This document shows, piece by piece, positions 15,160 to 26,528 of a stretch of DNA of 64,000 nt. Every line of letters starts with the position of its first letter. The first letter of the stretch is position 1. Both the position numbers and the translations under genes were made by a program. The DNA is from Congeria kusceri (Eukaryota > Mollusca > Bivalvia > Myida > Dreissenidae), in contig CM051034.1 of the NCBI GenBank assembly GCA_027627225.1, forward strand, positions 7,292,058 through 7,356,057, read 5' to 3'. Below the pieces are notes generated by a model, which worked only from the letters and a program-made list of their open reading frames with translations, was not told the origin of the DNA and searched no databases.

Positions 15160-18100
15160 GTAACATCTGCAGCTGTTCTGTAGAAATGTGTCAATGCCAT
15201 CGTGTAGAAATGTGTCAATGCCATCATGTAGAAATGTGTCAATGCCAGTAATGATGACATAATTTCATCATTATGTCCCATTATGGATTTTTATGGGTAC
15301 CGTTACTTGCTGTATGTAATAATTTTAGACATTTTCAAAACTAAAAAAAAATCGTGCTTTAAGAATAAAAGAATTGATGATGTGGCCAGACAAATTTTAC
15401 TTCACTGTAGTTACTGTTAATAGCTGTATTAATGTATTTACTAACTTTCAACTACTTAATGTTTTGCTGACAGAGCGGCCAACCTCTCTGCTACAAGAGT
15501 TTCCAGCAGTCAACTAAAGGAGTTAGCAAGGGATAGTGGTGCCGTGCATGCTATGCAGCCCCGAGATGTTCCAGCCGCTTCAGTTGTCACCAAGAAAGGG
15601 GACAATCCCTTCGCCCGCATCTCTGACCCGTGTCTACAGGTGGGACTAACCCTCCCTCCTCGCGACTCTGATGACCTTGACCCTGGTGTCAACGTGACCT
15701 TTGTAGGGACCGGTGATTATCAGGCATGTAAAACTGCCCTGGAGCCCGTGTTAAACAAGACGGTTCCTTGTAAATTGTCCCCGTGTTCAATGAACGGTGT
15801 ACATCAGCCGGAAATCTCATATAAGAACAGTCAGTTTTACGGCTTCTCAGAATTCTGGTATACAATGGAGGATGTATTCCGAATGGGTGGGCTTTATGAA
15901 TCGGGAATATTTGAAACACATGCACAGGTAAGTGTACTTTCAATTGATTTTGTTACTTCATTGTTAATCATATAATTATGTGTATAAACATTGTTTTCTT
16001 GTCGTCAGATCAACAACAATAAAGTTTCTTTGAAATGTTCTGATATGCATTGTGTGTGTGTGTTTTCTTCAAAGATAAATAGTTTGAGTGAATAATAAGT
16101 ATAAAGTAATACAATCATACTTACAGCTGAACTTCATTATCTGGAACTAGCTTAAGTCAAAGTTCCGGATGTGTCGAGGTGGAAAATAATTCCTGATTTT
16201 CTTCCTTCTTGAAAATGAATACTGTTATCTCAAAGTTTAAACTGGAATTTTCGGTAATGAGAAAGTGGTTTTCTGTCCCAGCAAGTATTTTCATACTTAT
16301 TTCTGTCCCAGCAAGTATTTTCACACTTATTTCTGTCCCAGCAAGTATTTTCACACTTATTTCTGTCTTTTTATCTTGTTAAGTGTTGACACCTGTGACA
16401 ATACATATCAAACCAATTTTTTGTCACACATTGCACAATTTTAACATCTCTTTTCTCATACTTTAATGAGTATGTGTTGAATAGTTAACAACTGGTTTAC
16501 AGTTCAGTAAATGTATACAGGATCACAATGTTATTTTGTACTTATGTTTGTGATTTATTGAACATTGAGAATAAGTTCTTCTAAAAGGTCTGTATTTGGA
16601 TATGTTGAACTTCGGATATGTTGAAGTCATTTGTGAGCTCCCAGCGGCTTCGAGATAAAGACGATCAGGTGTATAATGTCATTAAATAAATAAATAATAG
16701 TGTCTTGTTATATTGGATGATACTATTTTGGTATATGCTGCCATTTTTATATTAAACTGATATTTGTTGGGAAGGCAGTGATTTTTTTCAGGCCCCATTC
16801 CCACAGCACTGGAGACAAGTATTTAGTTTTCCCCAAAAATATTCCCCCTTGGTGTCTTAGGTGGTTGCATGATAAAGAAACAAACCAAATGATCAGTATT
16901 TTCATCTTAAAACTTAAGGAAAAGCCTATGTAGGTTGTTCGTTTAATGAGAGATATAGTGATATAAAGTGAATAAATATTTGTTTCTTGTATAACTAAAT
17001 ATTTATTTTTTCCAGTATAACATTGATTTTTCGTTTTCTATGGTCTCTGCCACTAGTGAAAATGATAGGAAAAAATCGATGAGTGGCGTGTAAATGTAGT
17101 GTAATGTCGATTATCGATGTCACAGTTACAAAATCGATCATCGGATTCGACGTTCATTTTGAATTGTTTTACAGTTTTTTCATGTTAACTTTTCTTGTCC
17201 TATACTTGTTTTATATGTTCAAAATGTATGAGCATCTGTTTAGTAAATACAAATTTCGTCCTTGAAATTATTGTTTGTTCGTTTACATTTATCATTGATG
17301 CACCAAAGAAAGAAACGTACATCCATATTTATGTAATTTATCTACGTTTAAAGAAGGGAAACAATGTTTAATAAAAAATAACTTTTGAAAGTTATAATCG
17401 TTAAAATCACATTGGAAGCGGCAACCGATGATCGATTGCAATTTCTAACCGATGCCCTAACACTACCTGCCACCCTTTCCATAGTGGCCAAAAAACACTT
17501 GACGGTTTGTTGTTGTTGTTGTGCTACATCTGATGGTACAGTTTAGTTTACATGTGTTTCACATTGCTCCAGGATTTCTGTGGCAAGCAGTGGGACCAGT
17601 TGATGATTCAGTACAAGAAAGGGCTCTATCAGAAGGCAGACATGGAGAGATTGAAGTGAGTTCATAGTCTAGTATAATATCTATCTGCCAGTAGATTCAC
17701 AGTGGATATGGTGTCTACCTTGATATCTATCTGCCAGTAGATTCACAGAGGATATGGTGTCTACCTTGATATCTATCTGCCAGTAGATTCACAGAGGATA
17801 TGGTGTCTACCTTGCAATCAAGAGATCACGAGTTAGATCCCTTGTCTGGATAGGTTGAATCTCTCTCAGTTGAAAAACCAAGTACTGCTTCTGCTCACGA
17901 AAAGAACTAAAAAGTGTCTCAGTAAGTTAAGATAGGTTTAAACTTATCTTTGGTATCATTACACATGCTGATTTTTTATAGCCGTAACAAAAAATGTGTT
18001 GGTTTATTCAAATTTTATTAATGAAGCTTATGTCACAGTGTGTTATTTAATATGCTAACATGATACTCGGTGATTTTTCTATAGACAAAGAGCAAAACTA

Positions 18101-20648
18101 TTGTTGTTAAACTACCCAATTAAATAAGGCAAAAAGTAGTCCCGATTCTGAGGGCAGCATTGTAGTTCTCATTACAGTTGCAAAAATATTTGTCAGATCA
18201 TGTTAGAATCGAAATAATTTTCACAGTATCGTTGTAGTTCTCATTACAATTGCAAAACTATTTGTCAGATCATGTTAGAATCGAAATAATTTTCACAGTA
18301 TCGTTGTTAATCGGCCAATAAACAACTTTGTCGTTCTGATGCGTGGCTATTTAATTCCTAAGCATCGGAACTCCAAAGTGTTGTTTATTGGCTGATAAAC
18401 AATGATAAAGCAAAACTTATTTCTTAAACATTGTAATAAGTGGTCAGTATGCGTGTATTTGCCCTACAGGCTAGAGTGTTTCAAGTCGGCCTGGATGACC
18501 ACTGTCCTGCACACTGGCCTGGGCTTCCCCACCGAGTACAAGGGGCTGCAGTCTGTGCAGCTGATCAATAACCATGATGTGCAATGGACGCTAGGGGCCT
18601 TGATACACAGGACTCGCTATCTGCCTCTCAGGTGAGCAGCCAGTCACATACCATAACACTTGGCCACTCTGGTACTACATGTATCTATCTGCCTCTCAGG
18701 TGGGCTATAGCTATGATACTTTTACCTGACACTTGTGAACTCTTTTAGCATGATGCCTGTGCACAGCCCTGATCCAAGATTGCAAAAATCTTAATGCTTC
18801 AAATCTCATGTTTTAGTGATTACACATGCCTTTTAATGGAGAAATTGGTCTTGGATTACAGTTCTTATATGCTTACATGATCACTATATCAAACTTAATT
18901 TATGTCGGTAGTCTGTTCCAATTCCCGGGTGACTTTGAGAAAACTAAGTTTAGCTATGTACTGTTTGACATTTCAGAGAGATTCCAGAACTCTCAGAAAC
19001 CAAGTTTAATTAGTGTCATTGCTCCTATGCACATAAAGCTCTCGTCATGCTACCATGCCATAAAGCTCTCGTCATGCTACTATGCCATAAAACTCTCGTC
19101 ATGCTACTATGCCAAAAAGCTCTTGTCATGCTACTATGCCAAAAAGCTCTTGTCATGCTACTATGCCATAAAACTCTCGTCATGCTACTATGCCATAAAA
19201 CTCTCGTCATGCTACTATGCCAAAAAGCTCTTGTCATGCTACTATGCCATAAAACTCTCGTCATGCTACTATGCCATAAAACTCTCGTCATGCTACTATG
19301 CCATAAAAGTCTCGTCATGCTACTATGCCATAAAACTCTCGTCATGCTACTATGCCAAAAAGCTCTTGTCATGCTACTATGCCAAAAAGCTCTTGTCATG
19401 CTACTATGCCATAAAGCTCTCGTCATGCTACTATGCCATAAAAGTCTCGTCATGCTACTATGCCAAAAAGCTCTTGTCATGCTACTATGCCAAAAAGCTC
19501 TCGTCATGCTACTATGCCAAAAAGCTCTCGTCATGCTACCATGCCATAAAGCTCTCGTCATGCTACCATGCCATAAAGCTCTCGTCATGCTACTATGCCA
19601 TAAAACTCTCGTCATGCTACTATGCCAAAAAGCTCTTGTCATGCTACTATGCCAAAAAGCTCTTGTCATGCTACTATGCCATAAAACTCTCGTCATGCTA
19701 CTATGCCATAAAACTCTCGTCATGCTACTATGCCAAAAAGCTCTTTTCATGCTACTATGCCATAAAACTCTCGTCATGCTACTATGCCATAAAACTCTCG
19801 TCATGCTACTATGCCATAAAAGTCTCGTCATGCTACTATGCCATAAAACTCTCGTCATGCTACTATGCCAAAAAGCTCTTGTCATGCTACTATGCCAAAA
19901 AGCTCTTGTCATGCTACTATGCCATAAAGCTCTCGTCATGCTACTATGCCATAAAAGTCTCGTCATGCTACTATGCCAAAAAGCTCTTGTCATGCTACTA
20001 TGCCAAAAAGCTCTTGTCATGCTACTATGCCAAAAAGCTCTTGGCATGCTTCTATGCCATAAAACTCTTGTCATGCTACTATGCCATAAAACTCGCGTCA
20101 TGCTACTATGCCATTAAACTCTCGTCATGCTACTATGCCATAAAACTCTCGTCATGCTACTATGCCAAAAAGCTCTTGTCATGCTACTATGCCAAAAAGC
20201 TCTTGTCATGCTACTATGCCATAAAACTCTCGTCATGCTTCTATGCCATAAAACTCTCGTCATGCTACTATGCCATAAAACTCTCATCATGCTACTATGC
20301 CAAAAAGCTCTTGTCATTCTACTACAAGAAGCTGCAGCATATAACTCAGTATGGGACTATATTGTTTGACATTTCAGAGAGATTCAAGAACTGTCAGAGT
20401 CCAAGTTCAAGCCGTCCTGGCTCATCAGCTCTCATGTCCTGTACAACGAGTACTTGCTGGTGATCTGCTTCATCATAGTCGTCATGGCGATCGTCATCTA
20501 CTGTCGACGGCTGCGGCTCTGCGCCAAGAAGGCGGGACGTCCGGATATGAAGCATGTCCCGTCAATGTCGTACTTTATGACGGAAATGGACCAGGTGGAA
20601 TCAGGCGTGAGACTGTTGAACGATTATTCGTACCCTGACGACAGATGA
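14823..20648 (+). CDS. ENTPD4/7-like: ENTPD4/7-type ectonucleoside triphosphate diphosphohydrolase, C-terminal part (5 exons)
   Basis: Joined exons: 14823-15159, 15474-15927, 17573-17655, 18470-18631, 20378-20648. All boundaries are GT-AG and all phases agree (entry phase 1, then 2, 0, 2, 2). About 430 residues are encoded. Family landmarks in order: YGANEARSRYE, DPCLQVG, NGVHQPEI, FYGFSEFWY, ED(V)FRMGG, ECFKSAWM, VQWTLGALIHRTRYLPLR (the ACR5 region), and a C-terminal membrane segment (LLVICFIIVVMAIVIYC) with a basic cytosolic tail and stop at 20,646. This layout is typical of Golgi/lysosomal NTPDases 4 and 7, which hydrolyse nucleoside di/triphosphates in the lumen. ACR1-4 and the N-terminal anchor must lie upstream of the window, beyond at least 14.8 kb of satellite-filled intron. 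An apparently family-atypical insertion (~100 residues, lysine/arginine/serine-rich) lies between SRYE and DPCLQVG and contains RRKR. ENTPD4 and ENTPD7 cannot be separated here; the gene probably predates that duplication. Confidence 0.92.
15183..15250. repeat. 24-bp triplicate in intron
   Basis: Three direct copies of tagaaatgtgtcaatgccat plus four bases, starting 24 bp after the exon A donor. Confidence 0.85.
15474..15927 (+). CDS. ENTPD4/7-like exon B
   Basis: Acceptor ttgctgacag and donor cacag/gtaagt. Starts with one base completing Arg and ends in phase 0. Encodes the end of the insertion, then DPCLQVGLTLPP, FVGTGDYQACK, NGVHQPEISYKNSQFYGFSE and EDVFRMGGLYESGIFETHAQ, the best-conserved block of the family in this window. 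Read-through beyond 15,927 is intron. Confidence 0.94.
15928..17572. other. Intron between ENTPD4/7-like exons B and C
   Basis: 1.65 kb, AT-rich. It contains a 30-bp triplicate at 16,272-16,365 and otherwise nothing recognisable. The short open frame at 17,083-17,265 has no support. Confidence 0.7.
16272..16365. repeat. 30-bp triplicate in intron
   Basis: Three direct copies of a unit containing tttctgtcccagcaagtatt. Confidence 0.85.
17573..17655 (+). CDS. ENTPD4/7-like exon C
   Basis: Acceptor attgctccag, phase 0 entry, donor gaa/gtgagt. Encodes DFCGKQWDQLMIQYKKGLYQ and then KADMERLK, with the final Lys codon split to exon D. Confidence 0.93.
17676..17813. repeat. 46-bp triplicate just after the exon C donor
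   Basis: Exactly three direct copies of a 46-bp unit (atctatctgccagtagattc and the following 26 bases), beginning 20 bp after the exon C splice donor. Confidence 0.9.
18115..18400. mobile_element. Foldback element with a 72-bp internal duplication
   Basis: Two direct copies, 72 bp apart, of tgtagttctcattaca...tcagatcatgttagaatc (18,161 and 18,233). An inverted pair follows, ggccaataaacaac / gttgtttattggc, around 18,311-18,395. An opposite-orientation relative lies at 40,755-41,000 in the R3HCC1L-like gene. Confidence 0.6.
18470..18631 (+). CDS. ENTPD4/7-like exon D
   Basis: Acceptor gccctacag and donor ctcag/gtgagc. Encodes LECFKSAWMTTVLHTGLGFP and, at the end, VQWTLGALIHRTRYLPLR, the ACR5-equivalent region. 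The last Arg codon is split with the final exon. Confidence 0.94.
18683..18706 (+). other. Duplicated copy of the exon D end and splice donor
   Basis: tatctgcctctcaggtg recurs here, 68 bp downstream of the real exon D end (18,621-18,634). Using this second donor would add 68 nt and shift the frame. It is probably a non-functional local duplication. Confidence 0.6.
18963..19013 (+). other. Duplicate of the last-exon acceptor: possible alternative last exon
   Basis: About 48 bp matching the start of the true last exon (20,364-20,411) with few mismatches: tgtttgacatttcag, then agagattc. Spliced from exon D (donor at 18,632), it would give Arg, then EIPELSETKFN and a stop at 19,011-19,013, against EIQELSESKFK in the genuine exon. 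The product would lack the C-terminal membrane helix. Whether it is used is unknown; it could be a decayed duplicate. Confidence 0.6.
19033..20324. repeat. 27-bp minisatellite, 48 copies, with a 19-unit higher-order repeat
   Basis: The unit is ataaaactctcgtcatgcta followed by ctatgcc. There are two main forms (ataaaactctcg and aaaaagctcttg) plus minor forms (ataaaagtctcg; ctaccatgcc). The order of forms in units 1-19 is repeated in units 20-38, so a 513-bp block was duplicated. Since 27 is divisible by three and several frames lack stops, long open frames appear on both strands (for example 18,826-20,463); they are artefacts. The array lies in the last intron of the ENTPD gene, between the decoy and the true last exon. 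Confidence 0.95.
20378..20648 (+). CDS. ENTPD4/7-like last exon
   Basis: Acceptor gacatttcag. Codes (R)EIQELSESKFKPSWLISSHV, then a hydrophobic helix LLVICFIIVVMAIVIYC, a basic stop-transfer RRLRLCAKK and a 43-residue tail ending SYPDDR. Stop at 20,646-20,648. This is the C-terminal anchor typical of NTPDase 4/7. Confidence 0.93.
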
Positions 20649-21720
20649 CAGGAAATAATGTCATGATATTGTTAATTATTTTTCATTCCCTGATGACAAG
20701 TGACAGGCAAAACAAGGCATGGTATTTTTAAAAGGATTATTTTTACCAAGGACAGATGATAGGTGATCTTGTGCATTAATTTTTTTTCACTGGCGACAGA
20801 TTGCACATAATACATTATAAAGTCATTAGTTTTAAGTGAAAATTCATACTAAAGGAAAAGCAATACATGATCTGACTTATTATGTATAGTAACATGATAT
20901 GTCAAATTACTGTGACAACAGACAACAGTTAATTTTGGCATGTGACTGTTTTACAAAATACTAAAGTCATGTCCATGTACATTGTAAAGGAAAATGGAGA
21001 AATCAGCTTATTACTAAGTTACAGGGTATGTCAAATTGTGTTGGGGTTTTAACCTGTTCAGTTATTATAGACTATAGTTTTGTGTACTTCAGTGTTATGC
21101 AAATGCGGTAAATCTAATAGGGCACAATTATAACAAGGTTATGTTAGAAGGCACAATTATAACAAGGTTATGTTAGAAACATTTAACATTAAAGGCACCT
21201 GTTGACAGAAAGGCAAATTGACAATTTTCACAATTAATTTTTGTCATAGATCACAAAAAACAAACAACAAACAAACATTATAAATAAACAAGCAAAATAA
21301 CACTTCTGACAAAGAAATACATAGTAAATATAGTGTTGTTTATAGATAATCATCTTGTTTAAATTATAAAGCGTTTGTAACGCTTTTCATCAGTATTTTG
21401 AAGAACACAAGTAACGGTATCACCTCCATAACATTAACAATTCATGGCTATTTAGTAAGTAAGAATGGCAGAGTGTTTAGACCATCAGATTTTGATCCAG
21501 ATGATTGTAGGCTTGAGCCAGGCGAAGGCAATATTTTAATTTTCTTTTTTCCGTATTTTATTTTTGTTATTTGTTTGCCCAGATGCTTTAGATTTTGCAG
21601 TTTAGAGATTTAATGGCATTTTTCAAAAATACATAAAATCTGTGAACAAGTCCCTTTTATATTATAGTTAACTTCATTTACTTAACTGCTGTGTTTTACC
21701 ATATATAACCCACCATTTTG
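20649..21720. other. ENTPD4/7-like 3' UTR and downstream sequence
   Basis: No further coding. AATAAA at 21,283-21,288 is a candidate polyadenylation signal, but the motif is common in this AT-rich DNA. A 30-bp direct duplicate (aggcacaattataacaaggt) lies at about 21,120-21,180. Confidence 0.4.
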
Positions 21721-22600
21721 TTATGCCCCCGCATCTTGATGCGGGAGGCATACAGTGATTGTCCTCTCCGTCCCTCCTTCCGTCCATCCGTGACAAGGTT
21801 AAGTAGATTTTACCATTTCGTCTAGCACCAACATCGCTTACTACAACACTTGGAATAGATACTTACACTGTCCAGCACTAACCGGGGGCATGTATGTTTA
21901 TCGAACACAGTGTCTTGTTTATAATACAAGATTTTAATTTCAAAAGTTATGCTCTTGCTATGGACTAGGTGTTTCTTAACAAACTCTGGAACAATTAAAC
22001 TACACATGTACTACACTTGCTAGTGATTAAAAATTGGGTACCAGTATTATCAAAACTAGTTCTTATTTGGATTTAAAACATACTGAAAATACTAAGAAAG
22101 TAGTGAAGAGTTTGTATAAGAGATTTTTTTTCCTGTTTACAACTATTGAAAGGTCAGGAACTGAATTTGTTTATCTGTTTATATTTCTTATACGTTTTAT
22201 GCCCCCGAAGGAATTCATATTAAAATCGAACTGCCCATCCATCTGTCTGTGCATCCATCTGTCTGTCTGTCTGTCCGGCCGTAAGGCCAAGGTTATTTTT
22301 TTTTATAAAGTCCAATATCTTGAATACTATCAAAGGTATTTAATTAAAACTTATAATACTTCATTACTGTCAATGTCTCCACCAACCGGCATAACTCTAT
22401 TTTGTGTTTTGACAGATTTATGTCCCTTTTTTAACTTAGACATTTTGGTTTAAGTTTATACTAAGTTTTTCCAGAGAATAAGTTTTTGACTGAAATAATT
22501 AAGTTTACATTTTTCATTCACTTTTATTTACAAATATTCATTCTGGTGTCAAAGGTCGCACTTACTGACAGTGCTTTCGGGGGCATATGTCACCGGATAG
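21721..22600. mobile_element. Foldback elements with atgcccccg ends
   Basis: A hairpin at 21,723 (tatgcccccgcatc / gatgcgggaggcata) is followed by the ctccgtcc-rich stretch typical of the start of these elements. A second unit runs from atgcccccgaag (22,199) to ctttcgggggcatatg (22,590), with a tctgtctgtctgtc tract at 22,255-22,280. No protein-coding capacity is visible. Confidence 0.55.
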
Positions 22601-23859
22601 TGTCAGCACTTGTTAATTTATGTATTTGTACACATTGCAAACAGAAAATGATCATGCGTTAGTGTGATAATACAATTTAATTCATTCAAGAGTGAACTTT
22701 GTACAAAGTTTATTCAAATGCATTTGTACATGTATAAATATAATCTAAAATATCGACATTTTGGATAGAAATGCAGGAATATGTAAATTTGGGGCAGTAG
22801 TCTTTATAAAAAAAATATTTATCTGTATGTATATTTCAGTATAATTTGAACGGGTATTTGGATGCTTGAATTTGTATACAGTGTATATAGAATTATTCTT
22901 TTATCTGTATTTTATAGTTGCAGAAACTGTATATATGCAACGCTTATCATGAAATATTTTCTATGTTTGTGAAATGATTCTGCTTGATATTGAAATACGT
23001 CTACACTTATTCATCCTTCATTATTTCTTGCATTGAACTGTTCTTTTTTTATTAACAATAAAACTTAGGGAGGCCGTCTCTGGATAATAATGGAAGCCTG
23101 GTCAATATGATTATAATCTGATATTCGGCAATACTGGGCATTACTGGACAAATCACTTTTATCTTCTATTTTCATTACTTACTTTCATTTTTGCACTTTA
23201 AAAGCAGGATTAATAATGATGAAGCAATAAAGAATAAATATTTTTATACTGATGCACAATTAACAGCAGGAATCAGTCACTTAAGGTGCCAATCAATGCA
23301 TGTTTTCATGGTTTGGAAAAGGCCCCTAATTGACAAGGTATTTTGCCTGGCCCCTCATTGACATAGGTCAAATTTTTATTCAAATGGTCCAATTTAATCA
23401 TTTTTTGAGCACTTGCATAGATACGTCAATTCAATCAATGTTTGTGTTTGTTTAAGAGGCTGTACATGCATGTATTGTGAATGGATCATAAATGATATCA
23501 CAATATTGTGTTATTAATTTGATGTTAACCATTGGGCTGCAAGAGGGTTTTGTTGCAACATGAAATCAACTAAAATACTTTATAGCAAAATGATATGTTA
23601 GAAATGTCAAATTTCTCTTATACATTAATTTCCCCTTTTTCTTTCATAAAAAAATCTAATTCTGTTACATTATACAACTATATACTGAGAAAAATATAAT
23701 GAAAGTGACAAAAAATCCAATTTAAATTTTGTAAAAAATAAAGAAATTATCAATATGTTTTCACATAAAATAAACGAAGTAACTTACATTATATAATTGT
23801 TATTAGATATGTGTTTGTGTGTAGAAATTCACTATTAGTATGTAATGTAAACATAATTG
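22601..23859. other. Intergenic AT-rich sequence
   Basis: No gene recognised. AATAAA at 23,057 is a possible but unproven distal polyadenylation signal for the upstream gene. Confidence 0.4.
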
Positions 23860-23975
23860 TGCAATATCTTTTTTCCCCAGTATTGCCCACTATTGCCCAG
23901 TAAAACCTGGTTTTTCCCAGTATTACCCGCCCGGGCGGGTCAATACTATAAAACCCGGGTTTTATGCCAACCCTG
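23860..23975. repeat. GC-rich palindromic repeat remnant
   Basis: Short direct repeats (cagtattgcccactattgcc) around a perfect palindrome acccgcccgggcgggt, followed by aaacccgggtttta. Probably the end of an interspersed repeat; related words (aatactgggcattactgg) occur at 23,132-23,150. Confidence 0.4.
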
Positions 23976-24340
23976 AGTGTAAGTCATAAAATTGTACAAA
24001 CTAGTACAGAAAAAAATGGAGTCACACTAATTAAGACTTTATGACAATTAATTTTAATACAAATTACAAATTACTTTAACACTATTTAAAAAAAAAAAAA
24101 AGATTTATCAGGTTATCTGTATTGACAAGATTTATTCCCCTTTTGAATTATATTTGTGGTTTTTTAAATAGAGTGATTTAAATGGTGCATCTTTGCATTT
24201 GTTCTCAGTACAAACATGTAGTTTTCAATGTTTATATGCGTAAAACTGGTAATGCATTTATTCTGCTTAAACATAAATGTAACTGTTCTTTGAACAACTT
24301 GTTTATATCTTTGACATTGGTATTAATTTGGTATTAAAAT

Positions 24341-24436
24341 GGTAAGTGCCGTCCTGGATAAGCGGACTGCACAGGCTAATCCGGGTCGACACTTTACGCA
24401 CATGCACTAAGCCTGGTTTTCCCACGACACGCCTCA
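24341..24436. mobile_element. Right half of the 261-bp palindromic MITE
   Basis: Contains gactgcacaggctaatccgg, cactttacgcacatgca and the terminal ttttcccacgacacgcctca. The left half is missing, so this is a truncated copy. Confidence 0.75.
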
Positions 24437-25233
24437 ATTGGTGGTGTACGCAATACATTCTTTATATTTCCTTGTATCATGGCATTGTAAACTTACTGAA
24501 CTGATATCTCTGTTTATTCTATTCCAACAACGATATTTCTATTCGTTGCTGAAATGACAGTAGCCCAGATGTACGCAGTCATTAGAAGATGGTTAATGGC
24601 GGATGCTTTACACTTTCTGTGTTTCGCAGTCATATTATTCATGATTTCTTTTGTGTTACTCGAGGTGCCCTTGGTGGCCATCGAGTGTTATTTTATTCGT
24701 TCTGCTTATTTTAAAAAATGGTATTGTTTTCTTCCCAGCTTTTGTCATCATATCAGATATTGCTGTCACATGTATGTATTTGTTTTGATGAAATAGACTG
24801 ACTAAAATCAGCATTATAGCGATCAAAATTATTTTGTGTGTTAGATCAGCTTTAAAGCGATCAAAATAGTTTTGTGTTAATGCTTGTTCAAACGTCAAAT
24901 TTTGATACTTGCAAAATGGTATCGTTTAAATTATTTTTTACATCTCATTAAGAAAGAGAACACGGGTACAAAACTTGGAGCTGGTCTACATGTACAGCAA
25001 ATTTTAATGATGTCTGGTGGTTAATTAATTAGTAATTGACTTTGTCCACAAACTTTTGGATCACCCCTCGTTTGTTTTCAGGGGGGACATGTTAATTTCT
25101 TCCCCATTATACAAATACTGTATTTCCAAGCACTCAAACACGATTGCTGCTGCAGTTTCAATAGTGCTGTGAATTGATTAACAAGGTTTTCTCATGCAGA
25201 CTTACAATTACATGTACATTTGAATTTATGTAA
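24437..25233. other. Intergenic, nothing recognised
   Basis: No conserved coding signal. The overlapping 80-codon frames at 24,554-24,898 on opposite strands resemble no known protein. Confidence 0.4.
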
Positions 25234-25940
25234 TTATTATCCCCCCCCCACCCATTGAATATGGCAGGGTATGTTGGTTTTCTAATGTTGGTCAGTCATC
25301 TGGTCAGTAGACCACTTTCGTTTCCACTCTTCAGTCTTAATGAAAAATATTTTGTGAGCATAATATCTTGGCTATGTTCGATAATCAGCCAGAACGCCTC
25401 AGGAATTATGGAGTTATAGCCCTTGAATGATCTCAAATTGGCCCTTTAAGCCGTTTCCACTCTCTAAGTCCAATAGTTTTTATCCGATCTTCCCCATTGG
25501 TGAAATTCTTTGTTGTGCACAATATCTCAGTCAAGTAAAATTAGCTTTTTTAGCTGTTTCTCATCTGAAAGTCCAACAGTTTTCATCTGATTTTCACCAA
25601 ACTTGATAAAAATGTTTGAGACCATAATATCTTAGCCAAGTTTGATGATCGACAAAAACGTCCCAGAAATAGCAGTGTTATGGCCCTTCATTTATCTAAA
25701 ATTGACTTTTTGAGCAGTTTCTGCTCTCCGTGTCCAATAGTTTTCATCTGATCTTCACCAAACTTGATGAAAATGTTTGAGACCATATCTTAGCCAAGAT
25801 TGATGATCGACGAAATCGTCCCAGGAATTGCAGTGTCATGGCCCTTGATTTATCTAAAATTGCTGTTTTTAAGTTTTTATCTGATTTTCAAAACACTTAT
25901 TATTTTAGGATTGCTTTTAACCTAAAGGGGGCATACCTGA
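25234..25940. repeat. Interspersed element with ~150-bp internal repeats
   Basis: Begins after a C-tract (25,242-25,251). Three to four diverged units share 'tttcatctgat', 'cttcaccaaacttgatgaaa', 'atcttagccaag' and 'gttatggccctt'. It ends near aaagggggcatacct (25,927). Same architecture as the elements at 12.0, 32.1, 34.9 and 46.4 kb. Confidence 0.6.
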
Positions 25941-26528
25941 TTTATAAAGAGCTCTTAATATTTTAATCATAGAGAATATCAAACATTTGTTTGTTCTTCT
26001 TTAAATTTCATGTAAACATATACATGTATCATGTCTTTCTTTAAATTTTTGCTTTTCAGTGTCATATTATTTAAACCTGTAGGTCAAATATGAAATTCTG
26101 GTTTAGATTACCACAGTTTTTAGTTGAAATTAAAGGCATCATATCATTTGTTTTTACATTCACATTATCACATTTCTCAAAGGAAATCTTTAAACTAAAA
26201 AGAATTCATGAAAGTTTCATGTAGTTAAAAATCATGAAACTATGTTTTCTTGATGCATAGATGTTTATATAATTGATTTCATATTAGATTAGGAAATGAA
26301 ACAAGTTTGTTTTTTTTCAATTTTGTTATGATAAAACAATTGCTGGTTCAATCGTTAAACCAATTGAAATTTGTGTTAATAAGGCTACCAATGATATTTA
26401 TTTAATATGGTTTTAAACTGTGTTGGTATATATTTATTTGTGATGCATTTACATAATATGGAATGTTATCTTAATGTTAACGTAGTATGTTTGTGAATAA
26501 AACTTTCAAAGTAACGATGATAGATTAA
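25941..26528. other. Intergenic, nothing recognised
   Basis: AT-rich; no coding or RNA signal seen before the 58-bp satellite starts. Confidence 0.4.

Noticed and set aside
17814..17935. tRNA-like SINE after the 46-bp triplicate
   Set aside because: Only a weak B-box-like word (cacgagttagatccc) was seen; no A-box or stem support.
18826..20463. 545-codon open frame and overlapping frames on both strands over the 27-bp array
   Set aside because: Stop-free 27-bp units open several frames at once on both strands. The region is the last intron of the ENTPD gene, and the true exon inside it uses a different frame.
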